DNA of 64,000 nt, taken from DASSUW01 sp963835525 (lineage in GTDB: Bacteria; Actinomycetota; Thermoleophilia; Solirubrobacterales; Solirubrobacteraceae). The notes under the pieces are model-generated. The model made no database searches. It saw only the letters and a program-made list of their open reading frames with translations, and was not told the DNA's origin. Numbering within the stretch: position 1 is the stretch's first letter; every line of letters begins with the position of its first letter. Of the stretch, positions 1-8,422 are shown piece by piece. The position numbers were made by a program, and so were the translations under genes. The stretch covers positions 310,001-374,000 of the forward strand of contig CAWIFM010000004.1 of assembly GCA_963835525.1 (NCBI GenBank), written 5' to 3'.

Positions 1-1080
1 GGCCAGGAACCACATCAGGCCCTGCTGGTAGGTCACGTGGTCCTGGAAGATCCGCTCGCGGTCCCAGTAGTCCGTGTCCGGCCAGTCGTGGTTGCGGCCG
101 ATGTTGTCGCTCGAGACCGCCCCGTTGTTGTTCCAGTCGGTCTTGCCGTTCGGCATCGGCTGGTTGTTGCCGAGCACGTCCCAGATCCCGGCCTGGATGT
201 AGCGCAGCAGCAGCTCGAAGCGCGCGGGGTCGTAGCCCTCTGGCTTGGGGAACGGGAGCCGGTCGGCCGCGCGCGTGAGGCAGACGCGGAAGTTGAACGC
301 CTGGATCCGGTGGTCGGCCTCACCGGTGGTGCCCGGCGGATCGGGCGCGATGCCGGCCAGCAGCCCGCTCGACGGGTTGCCGGGCGTCACGTACGGGTCC
401 ACGGGCACGCGGAACTGGTGGCCCGAGCGGAACTGCACCCCGTTCAAGGTCTCGCCGTGGGCCGCATTGCCCTCGCGGCCGGCGAACCACGAGACGCCGG
501 CACGGGCGAGCAGGTCGCCCTCGTACGTGGCGTCGATGAACATCGCCGCGCGGAATCGCAGCCCGCTCTCCATCCGCAGCTCGAGGATGCGGTCGCGGCC
601 CATCCGCACGGTGTGGAGCCGCTGCTCGCGCACGACCTCGATGCCGTGCTCGGCGACCCACGATTCGAACACCTCCTCGGCCACGTGCGGCTCGAAGGCG
701 AAGCTCTCCGGCTTCCCGTACCGCTCGCCCACGCGGCGGTAGAACTCGCGCGACAGGCCGCCGATGGCCGCGATCCGGCCCGTGTCGGTGGCGCCCAGCC
801 CGCTCGCGCTCATCCCGCCGATGTGGCGCCCGAACGCGGCGACCGACACGCTGCGGCCGAGCCGCCGGGCGATCACGGCCGCCGCGATCCCCGCCGACGT
901 GCCGCCGTAGACGCAGACGTCGCTCACGATCGCGCGCGGTGCGGCCCGCGGCACGCGGTAGTAGTAGCGGAGCATGGGTGTCTCCCTGCCCGTCACACGC
1001 TGTGGCCAAGCCGCATAGAGCCCAGCCGCCCCCACACCGGCGGCAGCCATCAGCTGCCGCCGCGTCACCCGCCTCATCAT
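1..1080 (-). CDS. Tat-exported FAD-dependent oxidoreductase (C-terminus outside window)
   Basis: The reading frame runs off the left edge of the window, leaving 360 codons with no stop. The N-terminus has a twin-arginine signal (TRRQLM, then a small-residue hydrophobic stretch), so export in folded, cofactor-loaded form is likely. Around residue 50 a dinucleotide-binding turn is visible (VCVYGGTSAGIAAAVIARR), and FIDATYEGDLLARAG matches the FAD-dependent oxidoreductase family often seen with polysaccharide-utilisation genes. The start is the first of two adjacent ATGs, preceded by a GGAGG-rich ribosome site. It is transcribed away from a LacI-type regulator 131 bases off. The substrate is unknown; a sugar or uronic acid is a guess from context. 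Confidence 0.78.
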   Translation of the reverse strand, partial: MMRRVTRRQLMAAAGVGAAGLYAAWPQRVTGRETPMLRYYYRVPRAAPRAIVSDVCVYGGTSAGIAAAVIARRLGRSVSVAAFGRHIGGMSASGLGATDTGRIAAIGGLSREFYRRVGERYGKPESFAFEPHVAEEVFESWVAEHGIEVVREQRLHTVRMGRDRILELRMESGLRFRAAMFIDATYEGDLLARAGVSWFAGREGNAAHGETLNGVQFRSGHQFRVPVDPYVTPGNPSSGLLAGIAPDPPGTTGEADHRIQAFNFRVCLTRAADRLPFPKPEGYDPARFELLLRYIQAGIWDVLGNNQPMPNGKTDWNNNGAVSSDNIGRNHDWPDTDYWDRERIFQDHVTYQQGLMWFLA

Positions 1081-1142
1081 CGCTGCCTCCTCCTCGGCCG
1101 GGAGGATCGCGAGCGAGTGACGCACCGTCAAGTCAGGATTTC

Positions 1143-1204
1143 TTGACAGGTCCGATCCGCGGGCATAGCGTGCCGGTTGACAACGTTGTCGGACATCGTT
1201 GTCC
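1143..1204 (+). promoter_or_regulatory. Promoter and LacI-type operator ahead of the lacI-manA pair
   Basis: TTGACA at 1143-1148 and TAGCGT at 1166-1171 are 17 bases apart, a plausible -35/-10 pair. Just downstream, 1179-1190 is the perfect palindrome GACAACGTTGTC, followed by an imperfect copy at 1191-1204 (GGACATCGTTGTCC). Such CG-centred palindromes are typical LacI-family operators. Their place between promoter and start codon suggests that the regulator encoded at 1212 represses itself, and perhaps the divergent oxidoreductase. Confidence 0.6.
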
Positions 1205-1211
1205 GCATCCG

Positions 1212-2219
1212 ATGAGCGTCCTGCGCAGCACGCGGCCCACCATTCGCGACGTCGCCTCGCGCGCCGGCGTGAGCCTCAAGACGGTCTCACGCGTCATCAA
1301 CGACGAGCCCGGCGTCGCCGTCGCCACCGCCGCCCGCGTGGGCGACGCCATCGACGAGCTCGGCTTCCAGCGCAACGACCTGGCCCGCTCGCTCCGCCAG
1401 GGCGTGTCCTCCTCCACCCTCGGCCTGGTCATCGAGGACGTCGCCAACCCGTTCTACTCGGCGATCGCCCAGGCGGTCGAGGCCGCCGCGCGCGAGCGCG
1501 GCTACCTGCTGATCACCGCCTCGTGCGAGGAGGACCCCGAGCGCGAGCGCGAGCTGGTGAACGCGCTGCTGCGCCGCCGGGTCGACGCGCTGCTGCTGGT
1601 GCCCGCCTCCCGCGAGCACTCCTACCTCGCCGGCGATACGCCGGTGGTCTTCCTCGACCGCCCGCCGGCCGGCCTGGAGGCCGACAGCGTGCTGCTCGAC
1701 AACTTCGGCGGCGCACGGAGCGCGGTCGAGCACCTGCTCGCCCACGGCCACCGGCGCATCGCCATGGTCGGCGATACCGAGGACCTGTTCACCGCGGCCG
1801 AGCGCCTCGCCGGCTACCGCCACGCCCTCGAGGCCGCCGGCGTGCCGATCCGCGAGGACCTGATCCGGCTCGGCACGCACGACGCCGCCCAGGCCGAGCG
1901 GGTCGTGGACGAGCTGCTCGCGCTCGCGCCCGACCGGAGGCCCACCGCGCTGTTCGCGGGCAACAACCGCAACGCCGTCGGCGCCCTGCGCGCCCTCCGG
2001 ACCGCCCCGCCCGTCGCGCTGGTCGGCTTCGACGACTTCGAGCTCGCCGACCTGCTCGCCACGCCCGCCACCGTCGTGCGCCACGACAGCCATCGGATGG
2101 GCGCCCACGCCGCGGCGCTCGCCTTCGCGCGGCTCGACGGCGGCGACCACCCGCCGCGCCGCGTGATCGTCCCGACCGAGCTCGTCGTCCGCGGATCCGG
2201 GGAGATCCCGCCGCCGTGA
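1212..2219 (+). CDS. LacI-family transcriptional regulator
   Basis: A 335-residue protein of normal LacI length. Residues about 9-60 form the LacI helix-turn-helix plus hinge (TIRDVASRAGVSLKTVSRV, then GFQRNDLARSLRQG), followed by a periplasmic-binding-protein-like effector domain (TLGLVIEDVANPFYS, then VALVGFDDFELADLL near the C-terminus). The ATG at 1212 is chosen because the HTH follows at once and two operator-like palindromes lie just upstream; the open frame extends further 5' without homology. Its stop overlaps the GTG of the mannose-6-phosphate isomerase gene, so it probably responds to a sugar handled by that operon. The effector is not known. Confidence 0.9.
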   Translation: MSVLRSTRPTIRDVASRAGVSLKTVSRVINDEPGVAVATAARVGDAIDELGFQRNDLARSLRQGVSSSTLGLVIEDVANPFYSAIAQAVEAAARERGYLLITASCEEDPERERELVNALLRRRVDALLLVPASREHSYLAGDTPVVFLDRPPAGLEADSVLLDNFGGARSAVEHLLAHGHRRIAMVGDTEDLFTAAERLAGYRHALEAAGVPIREDLIRLGTHDAAQAERVVDELLALAPDRRPTALFAGNNRNAVGALRALRTAPPVALVGFDDFELADLLATPATVVRHDSHRMGAHAAALAFARLDGGDHPPRRVIVPTELVVRGSGEIPPP

Positions 2220-3187
2220 AGCCGCAGCGCCTGCCGCCCAACGTGCTGCGCCACTTCTACGCCGGCGGCGCTCGGATCGCCGCGCTGCGCGGCCTCGACC
2301 TGGACTCCGACCACATGCCCGAGGAGTGGCTCGGCGCCGCCAACACGACGTTCGGCGCCGACGAGCGCGGCCTCAGCCGGCTCGAGGACGGCACGTTCGT
2401 CCGCGACGCCATCCAGGCCGACCCCGAGGCCTACCTCGGCGCAGAGCACGTCGCGCGCTTCGGCGCCGACCCCGCCCTGCTGGTCAAGCTGCTCGACGCC
2501 GGCCAGCGCCTCCCCGTCCACTTCCACCCCGGCCGCGCGTTCGCCCGTGACAACCTCGGCCTCCGCTACGGCAAGACCGAGGCCTGGGTCATCGTCGAAG
2601 CCGAGCGCGGCGCCGCGGTGCACGTCGCGTTCCGGCGCGATGTCGACCTGCCTCAGGTGCGCGAGTGGATGCGCGCGCAGGACTCCGCGGCGATGCTCGA
2701 CGCGCTCCACAAGCTGGTCGTCGCTCCGGGCGACGTCGTGTTCGTCCCCGCCGGCACGCCCCACGCCATCGGCGAGGGGATCCTCATGGTCGAGCTGCAG
2801 GAGCCGACCGACATGTCGGTGCTGCTCGAGTGGGACGGCTTCGAGCTCAGCGAGGACGACGGGCACCTGAACCTCGGCTGGGACCTCGCGCTGCAGGCGC
2901 TCGACCGCCGCGGCTGGGACGAGGACCGGGCGCACGCGCTGCGCGGGCCCGGGCTGCCCGACGGCGCCGACCCCTACTTCCGCGCCGAGCGCCTGCACCG
3001 CGGCGCCGTGCTCGACCCGGGCTTCTCGATCCTCGTCGCGCTCGGCGGCAAGGGCACGCTCGCCACGGAGGGCGGCGAGCTCGAGCTCAGGCGCGGCGCC
3101 GCCGTCCTCCTCCCCCATGCCGCCGGCACCGGCGAGCTGCGCGGCAACCTCGAGCTGCTGCGCGCCCGCCCGCCGTCAGCGGCGTAG
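2216..3187 (+). CDS. manA: Class I mannose-6-phosphate isomerase (cupin type)
   Basis: A 323-residue cytoplasmic metalloenzyme expected to interconvert mannose 6-phosphate and fructose 6-phosphate. The zinc site is visible as LPVHFHPGRAF and YGKTEAWVI, with PAGTPHAIGEGILMVELQEPTD supplying the further conserved His/Glu cupin residues. Length fits the short bacterial ManA class. The GTG start overlaps the lacI stop (GTGA), so the two genes are co-transcribed. It converges with the AGE-type isomerase gene, overlapping it by 12 bases. Together the two enzymes could bring mannose or its phosphate into the fructose pool. Confidence 0.82.
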   Translation: MKPQRLPPNVLRHFYAGGARIAALRGLDLDSDHMPEEWLGAANTTFGADERGLSRLEDGTFVRDAIQADPEAYLGAEHVARFGADPALLVKLLDAGQRLPVHFHPGRAFARDNLGLRYGKTEAWVIVEAERGAAVHVAFRRDVDLPQVREWMRAQDSAAMLDALHKLVVAPGDVVFVPAGTPHAIGEGILMVELQEPTDMSVLLEWDGFELSEDDGHLNLGWDLALQALDRRGWDEDRAHALRGPGLPDGADPYFRAERLHRGAVLDPGFSILVALGGKGTLATEGGELELRRGAAVLLPHAAGTGELRGNLELLRARPPSAA

Positions 3188-4360
3188 CGCGCCCGCCAGG
3201 CTCGCGGTCACGGGTAGGCGAGGAATCAGCGTCGCCTGGACGGCGTGGTAGACGTCCGGCTTGCCGGCCCATGTGCGCGCGCTCGGCTGCAGCCGCTCGT
3301 CGAGCTCATGCCGCCAGCTGCCGTGCTCGTGGTCGCGGAAGGCCGCGTCGGCGTGGTCCCAGAACGTCCGGTACCAGTCGTCGTATTGCTGCTCCCTGGT
3401 CACGGCCAGTAGCGCCGCCGCGGCGCCGATCGCCTCGGTGAGCACCCAGTGCAGCCGGTCGGCCACCACCGGCCGGCCGTCGAAGTCCGTCGTGTACACG
3501 AAGCCGCCGGAGGGCTGCCAGCCGTCGGCGACGGCACGGGCGAAGAGCGACCGCGACGCCGGGACGAGCCACTCGGGCGGCTCGCCGAGCGCCGCATGCA
3601 GGTGCAGGAGCAGGCGCGCCCACTCCAGGCCGTGGCCGGGCGTCACCCCGAAGGGCCGGAAGGCGTCGCGCACCTGGTCGCGGTTGTAGTCGGGAAGCGG
3701 CGTCCAGCCGGCGTCGAAGTGCTCGACGACGCGCCAGTCGTGGGCGCCCGCGACGTCCCGTATCAGCCGTTCGGCGATGCGCAGGGCGCGCTCGGACCAG
3801 CGCGCGTCGCCGGTCGCGTCGCGCGCGGCCAGGAACGCCTCGACCGCGTGCATGTTGGCGTTGGCGCCCCGATAGACCTCGGCGCTGCGCCACTGGCGAT
3901 CGTACGACTCGATGCACGCGCCCTCGGCCTCCGACCAGAAGCGCTCGACGACGCCCGTCGCCCGATCGAGCAGCGGACGGGCCTCGGGGCGGCCCGCGAT
4001 CGCCGCGCTGGAGGCGGCCAGGAGCACGAAGGCGTGCTGGTAGGCCTCCTTGGCGGTGCGCCCGCCGGCCTCGGGGAGCCACCCGCCGTGCTCGCCGTCC
4101 TCGAACGTGTCGCGCAGCGCCGCCAGGCCGTGATCGGCCAGCGGCCCGCAGCCCGGCACGCCCAGCAGGTGACCGAGGGCGAACACGTGCGTCATCCGCG
4201 TCGTGTTCAGGAGCTGCAGCGGCCGGCCGGGATCGGGTCTGCCCTGCTCGTCCAGCCAGCCGAAGCCGCCCTCCACGCGTGACCCGCGCGCGAAGTCGAG
4301 CAGCCGGCCGGTCTCGCCGGCGAGCCACTCGCGATGCGACTCGAGCGCTCGCCAGCTCAA
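3176..4360 (-). CDS. AGE-family sugar isomerase (mannose/sulfoquinovose isomerase-like)
   Basis: A 394-residue protein of the N-acylglucosamine 2-epimerase superfamily, an (alpha/alpha)6 barrel. Landmarks of the YihS/ManI aldose-ketose isomerase branch are present: RMTHVFALGHLLG, NANMHAVEAFLAA, PGHGLEWARLLLHLH and RLHWVLTEAIGAAAAL, with GSWRHELDE near the end. Those histidines line the isomerase site in the family. D-mannose to D-fructose is the likeliest reaction given manA nearby; sulfoquinovose isomerase is possible but no partner genes for it are present. The TTG start overlaps the glpX stop, making it the last gene of the ABC-transporter operon. Confidence 0.8.
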   Translation of the reverse strand: MSWRALESHREWLAGETGRLLDFARGSRVEGGFGWLDEQGRPDPGRPLQLLNTTRMTHVFALGHLLGVPGCGPLADHGLAALRDTFEDGEHGGWLPEAGGRTAKEAYQHAFVLLAASSAAIAGRPEARPLLDRATGVVERFWSEAEGACIESYDRQWRSAEVYRGANANMHAVEAFLAARDATGDARWSERALRIAERLIRDVAGAHDWRVVEHFDAGWTPLPDYNRDQVRDAFRPFGVTPGHGLEWARLLLHLHAALGEPPEWLVPASRSLFARAVADGWQPSGGFVYTTDFDGRPVVADRLHWVLTEAIGAAAALLAVTREQQYDDWYRTFWDHADAAFRDHEHGSWRHELDERLQPSARTWAGKPDVYHAVQATLIPRLPVTASLAGALRR

Positions 4361-5349
4361 GCGACGATGAGATTCGACCGGGTCGAGTGGTGACGCGCGT
4401 TGATCTCGCGCACCGCACCCGAGAGCGACCGCATCGACAGCGACGAGGTCGTGACGTACGGAGGCCGGAGGCGCACGCCGCGCAGCAGCTCGCCGTCGGT
4501 GACGCCCGTCGCCGCGAAGAAGACGTCCTCGCCGCTGACCAGGTCCGAAGTCTCCAGGACGCGGTCGACGTCATGGCCCGCGTCGATCGCCGCGGCGCGC
4601 TCCGTCTCGTCGCGCGGCCGCAGGCGCCCGAAGATCTCACCGTCGAGGCATTTCAGCGCGCACGCGGCGATCACGCCCTCGGGCGTGCCGCCGATCCCCA
4701 CGAGCACGTCGACGGAGCTCTCATCCCGGGCAGCCGCGATCGCCGCGGCGACGTCCCCGTCGAGCAGGTACTTGATCCGCGCGCCCGTCGCCAGGATCCG
4801 GCCGATGAGCTCCTGATGCCGGGGGCGATCGAGGACGGCGACGGTGAGATCCCGGGTCCGGCGGCCCTTTGCCCGGGCGATCTGGGCGAGGTTCGCCTCG
4901 ATCGGCGCGTCCAGGTCGACGGCATCCGCGGCGTCGCGCCCGACCACGAGCTTCTCCATGTAGACGCACGGGCCGGGATCGAACATCGTCCCGCGCTCGG
5001 ACAGCGCGATGACGGCGATCGCGTCCGGCAGGTTCTTCGCCGTCAGCGTGGTGCCGTCCACCGGATCGACGGCGACGTCGACCAGCGGCTCGCCGCCTGC
5101 CCCCACGCGCTCGCCGTTGTAGAGCATGGGCGCCTCGTCCTTCTCGCCCTCGCCGATGACGACGATCCCGTCCATCGCTATCGAGCCGAGCGCCGGCCGC
5201 ATCGCGTCGACCGCGGCCTGATCGACGCGCTCCTTGTCGCCGCGACCGGAGTGTGCCGCGGCGGCCATGGCCGCCGCCTCGGTGACGCGGACGAGCTCGA
5301 GCGCGAGATTGCGGTCCAGCTGCGGCGGCGCGGTTGGTAGCGCTGACAC
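4357..5349 (-). CDS. glpX: Class II fructose-1,6-bisphosphatase
   Basis: A 330-residue GlpX-type phosphatase that dephosphorylates fructose 1,6-bisphosphate. The metal-binding signatures are IGEGEKDEAPMLYNGE and VAVDPVDGTTLTAKNLPD, with VGIGGTPEGVIAACALKC later. The GTG start has an AGGGAGA ribosome site. It lies 77 bases downstream of the sugar-binding protein gene and overlaps the isomerase start, so it belongs to the import operon. FBPase in a sugar-import operon is unusual; it may adjust flux when the imported sugar enters at the bisphosphate or triose level, or act on a related bisphosphate (inference). Confidence 0.9.
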   Translation of the reverse strand: MSALPTAPPQLDRNLALELVRVTEAAAMAAAAHSGRGDKERVDQAAVDAMRPALGSIAMDGIVVIGEGEKDEAPMLYNGERVGAGGEPLVDVAVDPVDGTTLTAKNLPDAIAVIALSERGTMFDPGPCVYMEKLVVGRDAADAVDLDAPIEANLAQIARAKGRRTRDLTVAVLDRPRHQELIGRILATGARIKYLLDGDVAAAIAAARDESSVDVLVGIGGTPEGVIAACALKCLDGEIFGRLRPRDETERAAAIDAGHDVDRVLETSDLVSGEDVFFAATGVTDGELLRGVRLRPPYVTTSSLSMRSLSGAVREINARHHSTRSNLIVA

Positions 5350-5426
5350 ACGGTCTCCCTGTTCGTGCGGAGCGAGGACGCAACGGGCGCCGGCCGGTGT
5401 CGGCCGGCGCCCGTGTGCGAACGGTC

Positions 5427-6401
5427 TCAGCAGGTGGACTTGTAAACGGCGTCCTGGTTGTCGGCCAGGTTGTCCTTGGTGAGGATCGTCGAGCCGGTGC
5501 CGATCTTCTCCTTCGTGGCCTCGCCCTTCAGCGCGGCGACGGCCTGCTGGACGCCCTGGGCGCCGATGTCGGCGGGCTTCTGGGCCACGAGCGCCTGCAG
5601 GAGGCCCTCCTCGAGGTCCTTGACCTGCTTGGGACCGGCGTCGAAGCCGACGATCTTGACGGTCGTGTTGCCGGACTCGCGCAGGCCGACCGCGCTGCCT
5701 TCGGCGCCGAACAGGTTGGTGCCGAAGATGCCCTTCAGGTCCGGGTACTTGGCGATGACGCCCTTGGTGATCGCCGCCGCCTTGTCCGGCTGGTCCTGGT
5801 TGTACTCCATGCCGACGTACTCCAGGCCGAGGTTCTTGGCCTCTTCCTCGAAGCCCTGCGCGCGCTGGTCGGTGGTCGAGATCCCCGGCTTGACGTTGTT
5901 GACGAACACCTGGCCGCTGCCGCCGATCGCATCGGCCAGCGCCTTGGCGGCGGCCTTGCCGCCACCGACGTTGTCGGACGCGATCTGGGAGACCGCCATG
6001 TCGGCGTTCTCGAGCGTCGTGTCGACGAGGACGATCTTGATGCCGGCGTCGGCCGCCTGCTGGATCGGCGCGTACATCGCCTTCGCGTCCGTCGGCGCGA
6101 TCAGGATCGCATCCGGCTTCTTGGCGATCACGCCGTTGACGATCGGGGTCTGCAGCGAGGCGTCGAACTGGTCGGGTCCCTGGAAGTCGAGCGTGACGCC
6201 CTGCTTCTCGGCCTCGGCCTGCGCGCCGCAGTTCATCGTGATGTAGAACTCGTCGCCCTTCACTCCGGCGATCAGCGTCATCTTGTAGTCGTCGCCGCCG
6301 GCGGCGCCGCCACCACCGCCCTCGTCATCGTCGCCACAGGCGACGAGCCCGAGGCTGGCGGCGAACAAGCACGCGGCGAGGGCCCAGAATGTGCGTTGCA
6401 T
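5427..6401 (-). CDS. Sugar ABC transporter substrate-binding lipoprotein (Frc/Rbs type)
   Basis: A 324-residue protein of the type 1 periplasmic-binding fold (RbsB/FrcB-like). It begins with a signal peptide ending in LGLVACG, a lipobox, so it is tethered outside the membrane, followed by an acidic and glycine linker. Typical elements are PDAILIAPTDAKAMYAPIQQAADAGIKIVLVDT and GIFGTNLFGAEGSAVGL. The ATG at 6401 is preferred over the longer frame because it sits behind a GGAGGAG site and directly starts the signal peptide. It is third in an ATPase-permease-binding protein operon; ligand likely a hexose such as fructose or mannose. Confidence 0.88.
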   Translation of the reverse strand: MQRTFWALAACLFAASLGLVACGDDDEGGGGGAAGGDDYKMTLIAGVKGDEFYITMNCGAQAEAEKQGVTLDFQGPDQFDASLQTPIVNGVIAKKPDAILIAPTDAKAMYAPIQQAADAGIKIVLVDTTLENADMAVSQIASDNVGGGKAAAKALADAIGGSGQVFVNNVKPGISTTDQRAQGFEEEAKNLGLEYVGMEYNQDQPDKAAAITKGVIAKYPDLKGIFGTNLFGAEGSAVGLRESGNTTVKIVGFDAGPKQVKDLEEGLLQALVAQKPADIGAQGVQQAVAALKGEATKEKIGTGSTILTKDNLADNQDAVYKSTC

Positions 6402-6430
6402 TTTGATCTCTCCTCCAGGAGTGATTGAAA

Positions 6431-7468
6431 TCACCGCGCGTACTTGGCGCGGCGAAGCTGGTCGATGTAGACGGCGATGATCAGCACGGCGCCGACGGCG
6501 ACCTGCTGCCAGAACGGCTGGACACCAACGATCACGAAGCCGTTGCGCAGCACGGCGGGGATGAACACGCCGACGACGGTGCCGATGATCGTGCCGACGC
6601 CGCCGAACAGGCTGGTGCCGCCGATCACGATGGCGGCGATGGCGTCGAGGTTGAGCGTCGTGTTGCCGGCGATCGACGTGGTGCCGAAGCGCGCGAGCGA
6701 CAGCGCGCCCGCCAGGCCGGAAAGAGCGCCGCAGAGCGCGTAGATCTTGATCAGGTGACGGTCGACGTTGACGCCGGCACGCCGGACGCCCTCCTCGTTC
6801 GATCCGATCGCGTACGTGTAGCGGCCGAACCGGGTCTGGGCGAGGATGATCCCGAACACCAGCGCGATCACCGCGGCGATCACGACGAGATACGGGATCT
6901 GGTCGAAGAGCCTGCCGGTGCCGATCGTCTCGACCAGCTTGAACGGCACGTCGCGCTCGTCGACGCCGCCGGTGATCAGCAGCGCTGCGCCGAGCGCCAT
7001 TCCCAGCGTGCCGAGCGTGACGATGAACGCCGGGATCTTCGCCTTGGAGACGAGGAAGCCGTTCAGGGCTCCCCAGCCGATGCCGGCGGCCAAGCCGACG
7101 AGGATGCCGACGATGATCACGCCCCAGGTGTCCCCGCCCCCGACGGCGTTCATCGCCCGCGCGGACACGACGCTCGAGAAGACGAGCACAGATCCGACCG
7201 ACAGGTCGATGCCCGCCGTGATGATGACGTAGGTCAGGCCGGTCGCGACGACCAGGAGCACCGCGGCGTCGGTCCCGATGTTGCGGGCGTTCGAGACCGT
7301 GAAGAACTGCTCGAACTGGAGGAACGAGAAGACCGCGATCATCGCGACGAGGACGAGGAAGATCGACGTGCTCGAGCCGGTCAGCAGCCGCTTCCAGACC
7401 GGCGGCGAAGGCTCGGCCGTCGCGTCGACGACTTCCTCTTCGGGCGCGGGAAGCGTGGGCGTGGTCAT
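6431..7468 (-). CDS. Sugar ABC transporter permease (RbsC/FrcC family)
   Basis: A 345-residue integral membrane protein with about nine to ten hydrophobic segments. The family signature GIDLSVGSVLVFSSVV sits around residue 85, and GGTSLFGGVGTIIGTVVGVF follows near residue 280. The first 30 residues are a hydrophilic Pro/Glu-rich cytoplasmic leader. Its start overlaps the ATPase stop by four bases, and the binding-protein gene follows after 29 bases. One permease probably homodimerises. Confidence 0.9.
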   Translation of the reverse strand: MTTPTLPAPEEEVVDATAEPSPPVWKRLLTGSSTSIFLVLVAMIAVFSFLQFEQFFTVSNARNIGTDAAVLLVVATGLTYVIITAGIDLSVGSVLVFSSVVSARAMNAVGGGDTWGVIIVGILVGLAAGIGWGALNGFLVSKAKIPAFIVTLGTLGMALGAALLITGGVDERDVPFKLVETIGTGRLFDQIPYLVVIAAVIALVFGIILAQTRFGRYTYAIGSNEEGVRRAGVNVDRHLIKIYALCGALSGLAGALSLARFGTTSIAGNTTLNLDAIAAIVIGGTSLFGGVGTIIGTVVGVFIPAVLRNGFVIVGVQPFWQQVAVGAVLIIAVYIDQLRRAKYAR

Positions 7469-8241
7469 GACGTCCCCTCTTCCTCGTGGAACGTCAGCGC
7501 GCCGGTCATCGCCGCGACGACGTCCTCCATCGAGACCTCGCTGGGCTTGAGCCGCGCGACGCGGGTCCCGAGGCGTAGCACCTCGATGCGATCGGCGACC
7601 TCGAAGACCTCGGGCATGTTGTGGCTGATGAGCACGACCGACAGGCCCTGCTCGCGGACGCGCTGGACCTGCTCGAGGACGTTGCGGGTCTGCACGACGC
7701 CGAGGGCGGCCGTGGGCTCGTCCATGAACACGACGCGCTTCGCCCAGGTCACGGCGCGGCAGATGGCGATGCCCTGGCGCTGACCGCCGGACATGTTCGC
7801 GACCCGGGCGCTCGTGTCCTGGATCTTGACCCCGAGGCTCTTGAACGCCTCGTCGCTCTTCCGGCGCATCGCGGCCTTGTCGAGGAAGCCCAGCTTGCCC
7901 AGAAGTCCCGCCCGCATGAGCTCGCGGCCCATGAACATGTTCGCGGCCGGATCGATCTCCGCCGCGAGCGCCAGGTCCTGGAAGACCGTCTCGATGCCCA
8001 GGTGGCGTGCGTCGACCGGCGTGTGGATGTCCACCGGCTGGCCCTCGAACAGGATCTGGCCGGCGTCCGGCGGATGCACGCCCACGAGCGTCTTGACCAG
8101 CGTGCTCTTGCCGGCGCCGTTGTCGCCGACCAGCGCGACGACCTCCTGGGGGTACACCGTGAAATTCGCGCCGCGCAGGGCCTGGACCTTGCCGAACGTC
8201 TTCACGACGTTCCGGGCTTCCAGTACCGGCTCAGGCGACAT
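7465..8241 (-). CDS. Sugar ABC transporter ATP-binding protein (single-domain, FrcA type)
   Basis: A 258-residue ATPase with one nucleotide-binding domain, unlike RbsA/XylG which carry two. Walker A is GDNGAGKST, the ABC signature is NMSGGQRQGIAI, Walker B is RVVFMDEPTAAL and the switch histidine is in LISHNMPEVFEVADRI. The single-domain form with RbsC- and RbsB-like partners is the layout known for FrcBCA fructose importers. First gene of the import operon, with a candidate promoter 100-130 bases upstream. Confidence 0.9.
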   Translation of the reverse strand: MSPEPVLEARNVVKTFGKVQALRGANFTVYPQEVVALVGDNGAGKSTLVKTLVGVHPPDAGQILFEGQPVDIHTPVDARHLGIETVFQDLALAAEIDPAANMFMGRELMRAGLLGKLGFLDKAAMRRKSDEAFKSLGVKIQDTSARVANMSGGQRQGIAICRAVTWAKRVVFMDEPTAALGVVQTRNVLEQVQRVREQGLSVVLISHNMPEVFEVADRIEVLRLGTRVARLKPSEVSMEDVVAAMTGALTFHEEEGTS

Positions 8242-8340
8242 CGTCAGCGCTCCTCCCGGAGCGCAGTGACCTTCGCATTAGGACCTCTCCCTCCGACGAT
8301 TGACCCTCAGCTGGACACGGGTCCTACTGAGTTCGCCTCG

Positions 8341-8369
8341 ACCCTAGCGCGGGGTTATAGGTAAGTCAA
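8341..8369 (-). promoter_or_regulatory. Candidate promoter of the sugar-import operon
   Basis: Reading the minus strand, TTGACT (8369-8364) is followed after 17 bases by TAGGGT (8346-8341). A GTTTACGC word just upstream of it resembles GTTTACAC near 10273 in the ROK/pfk intergenic region, so the DeoR protein encoded next door may bind both. Box scores are modest. Confidence 0.35.
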
Positions 8370-8422
8370 GCGTAAACGAAAGATATCGGAACTAAATCGC
8401 GTCGAGATCGCGTCGAAGCGAT

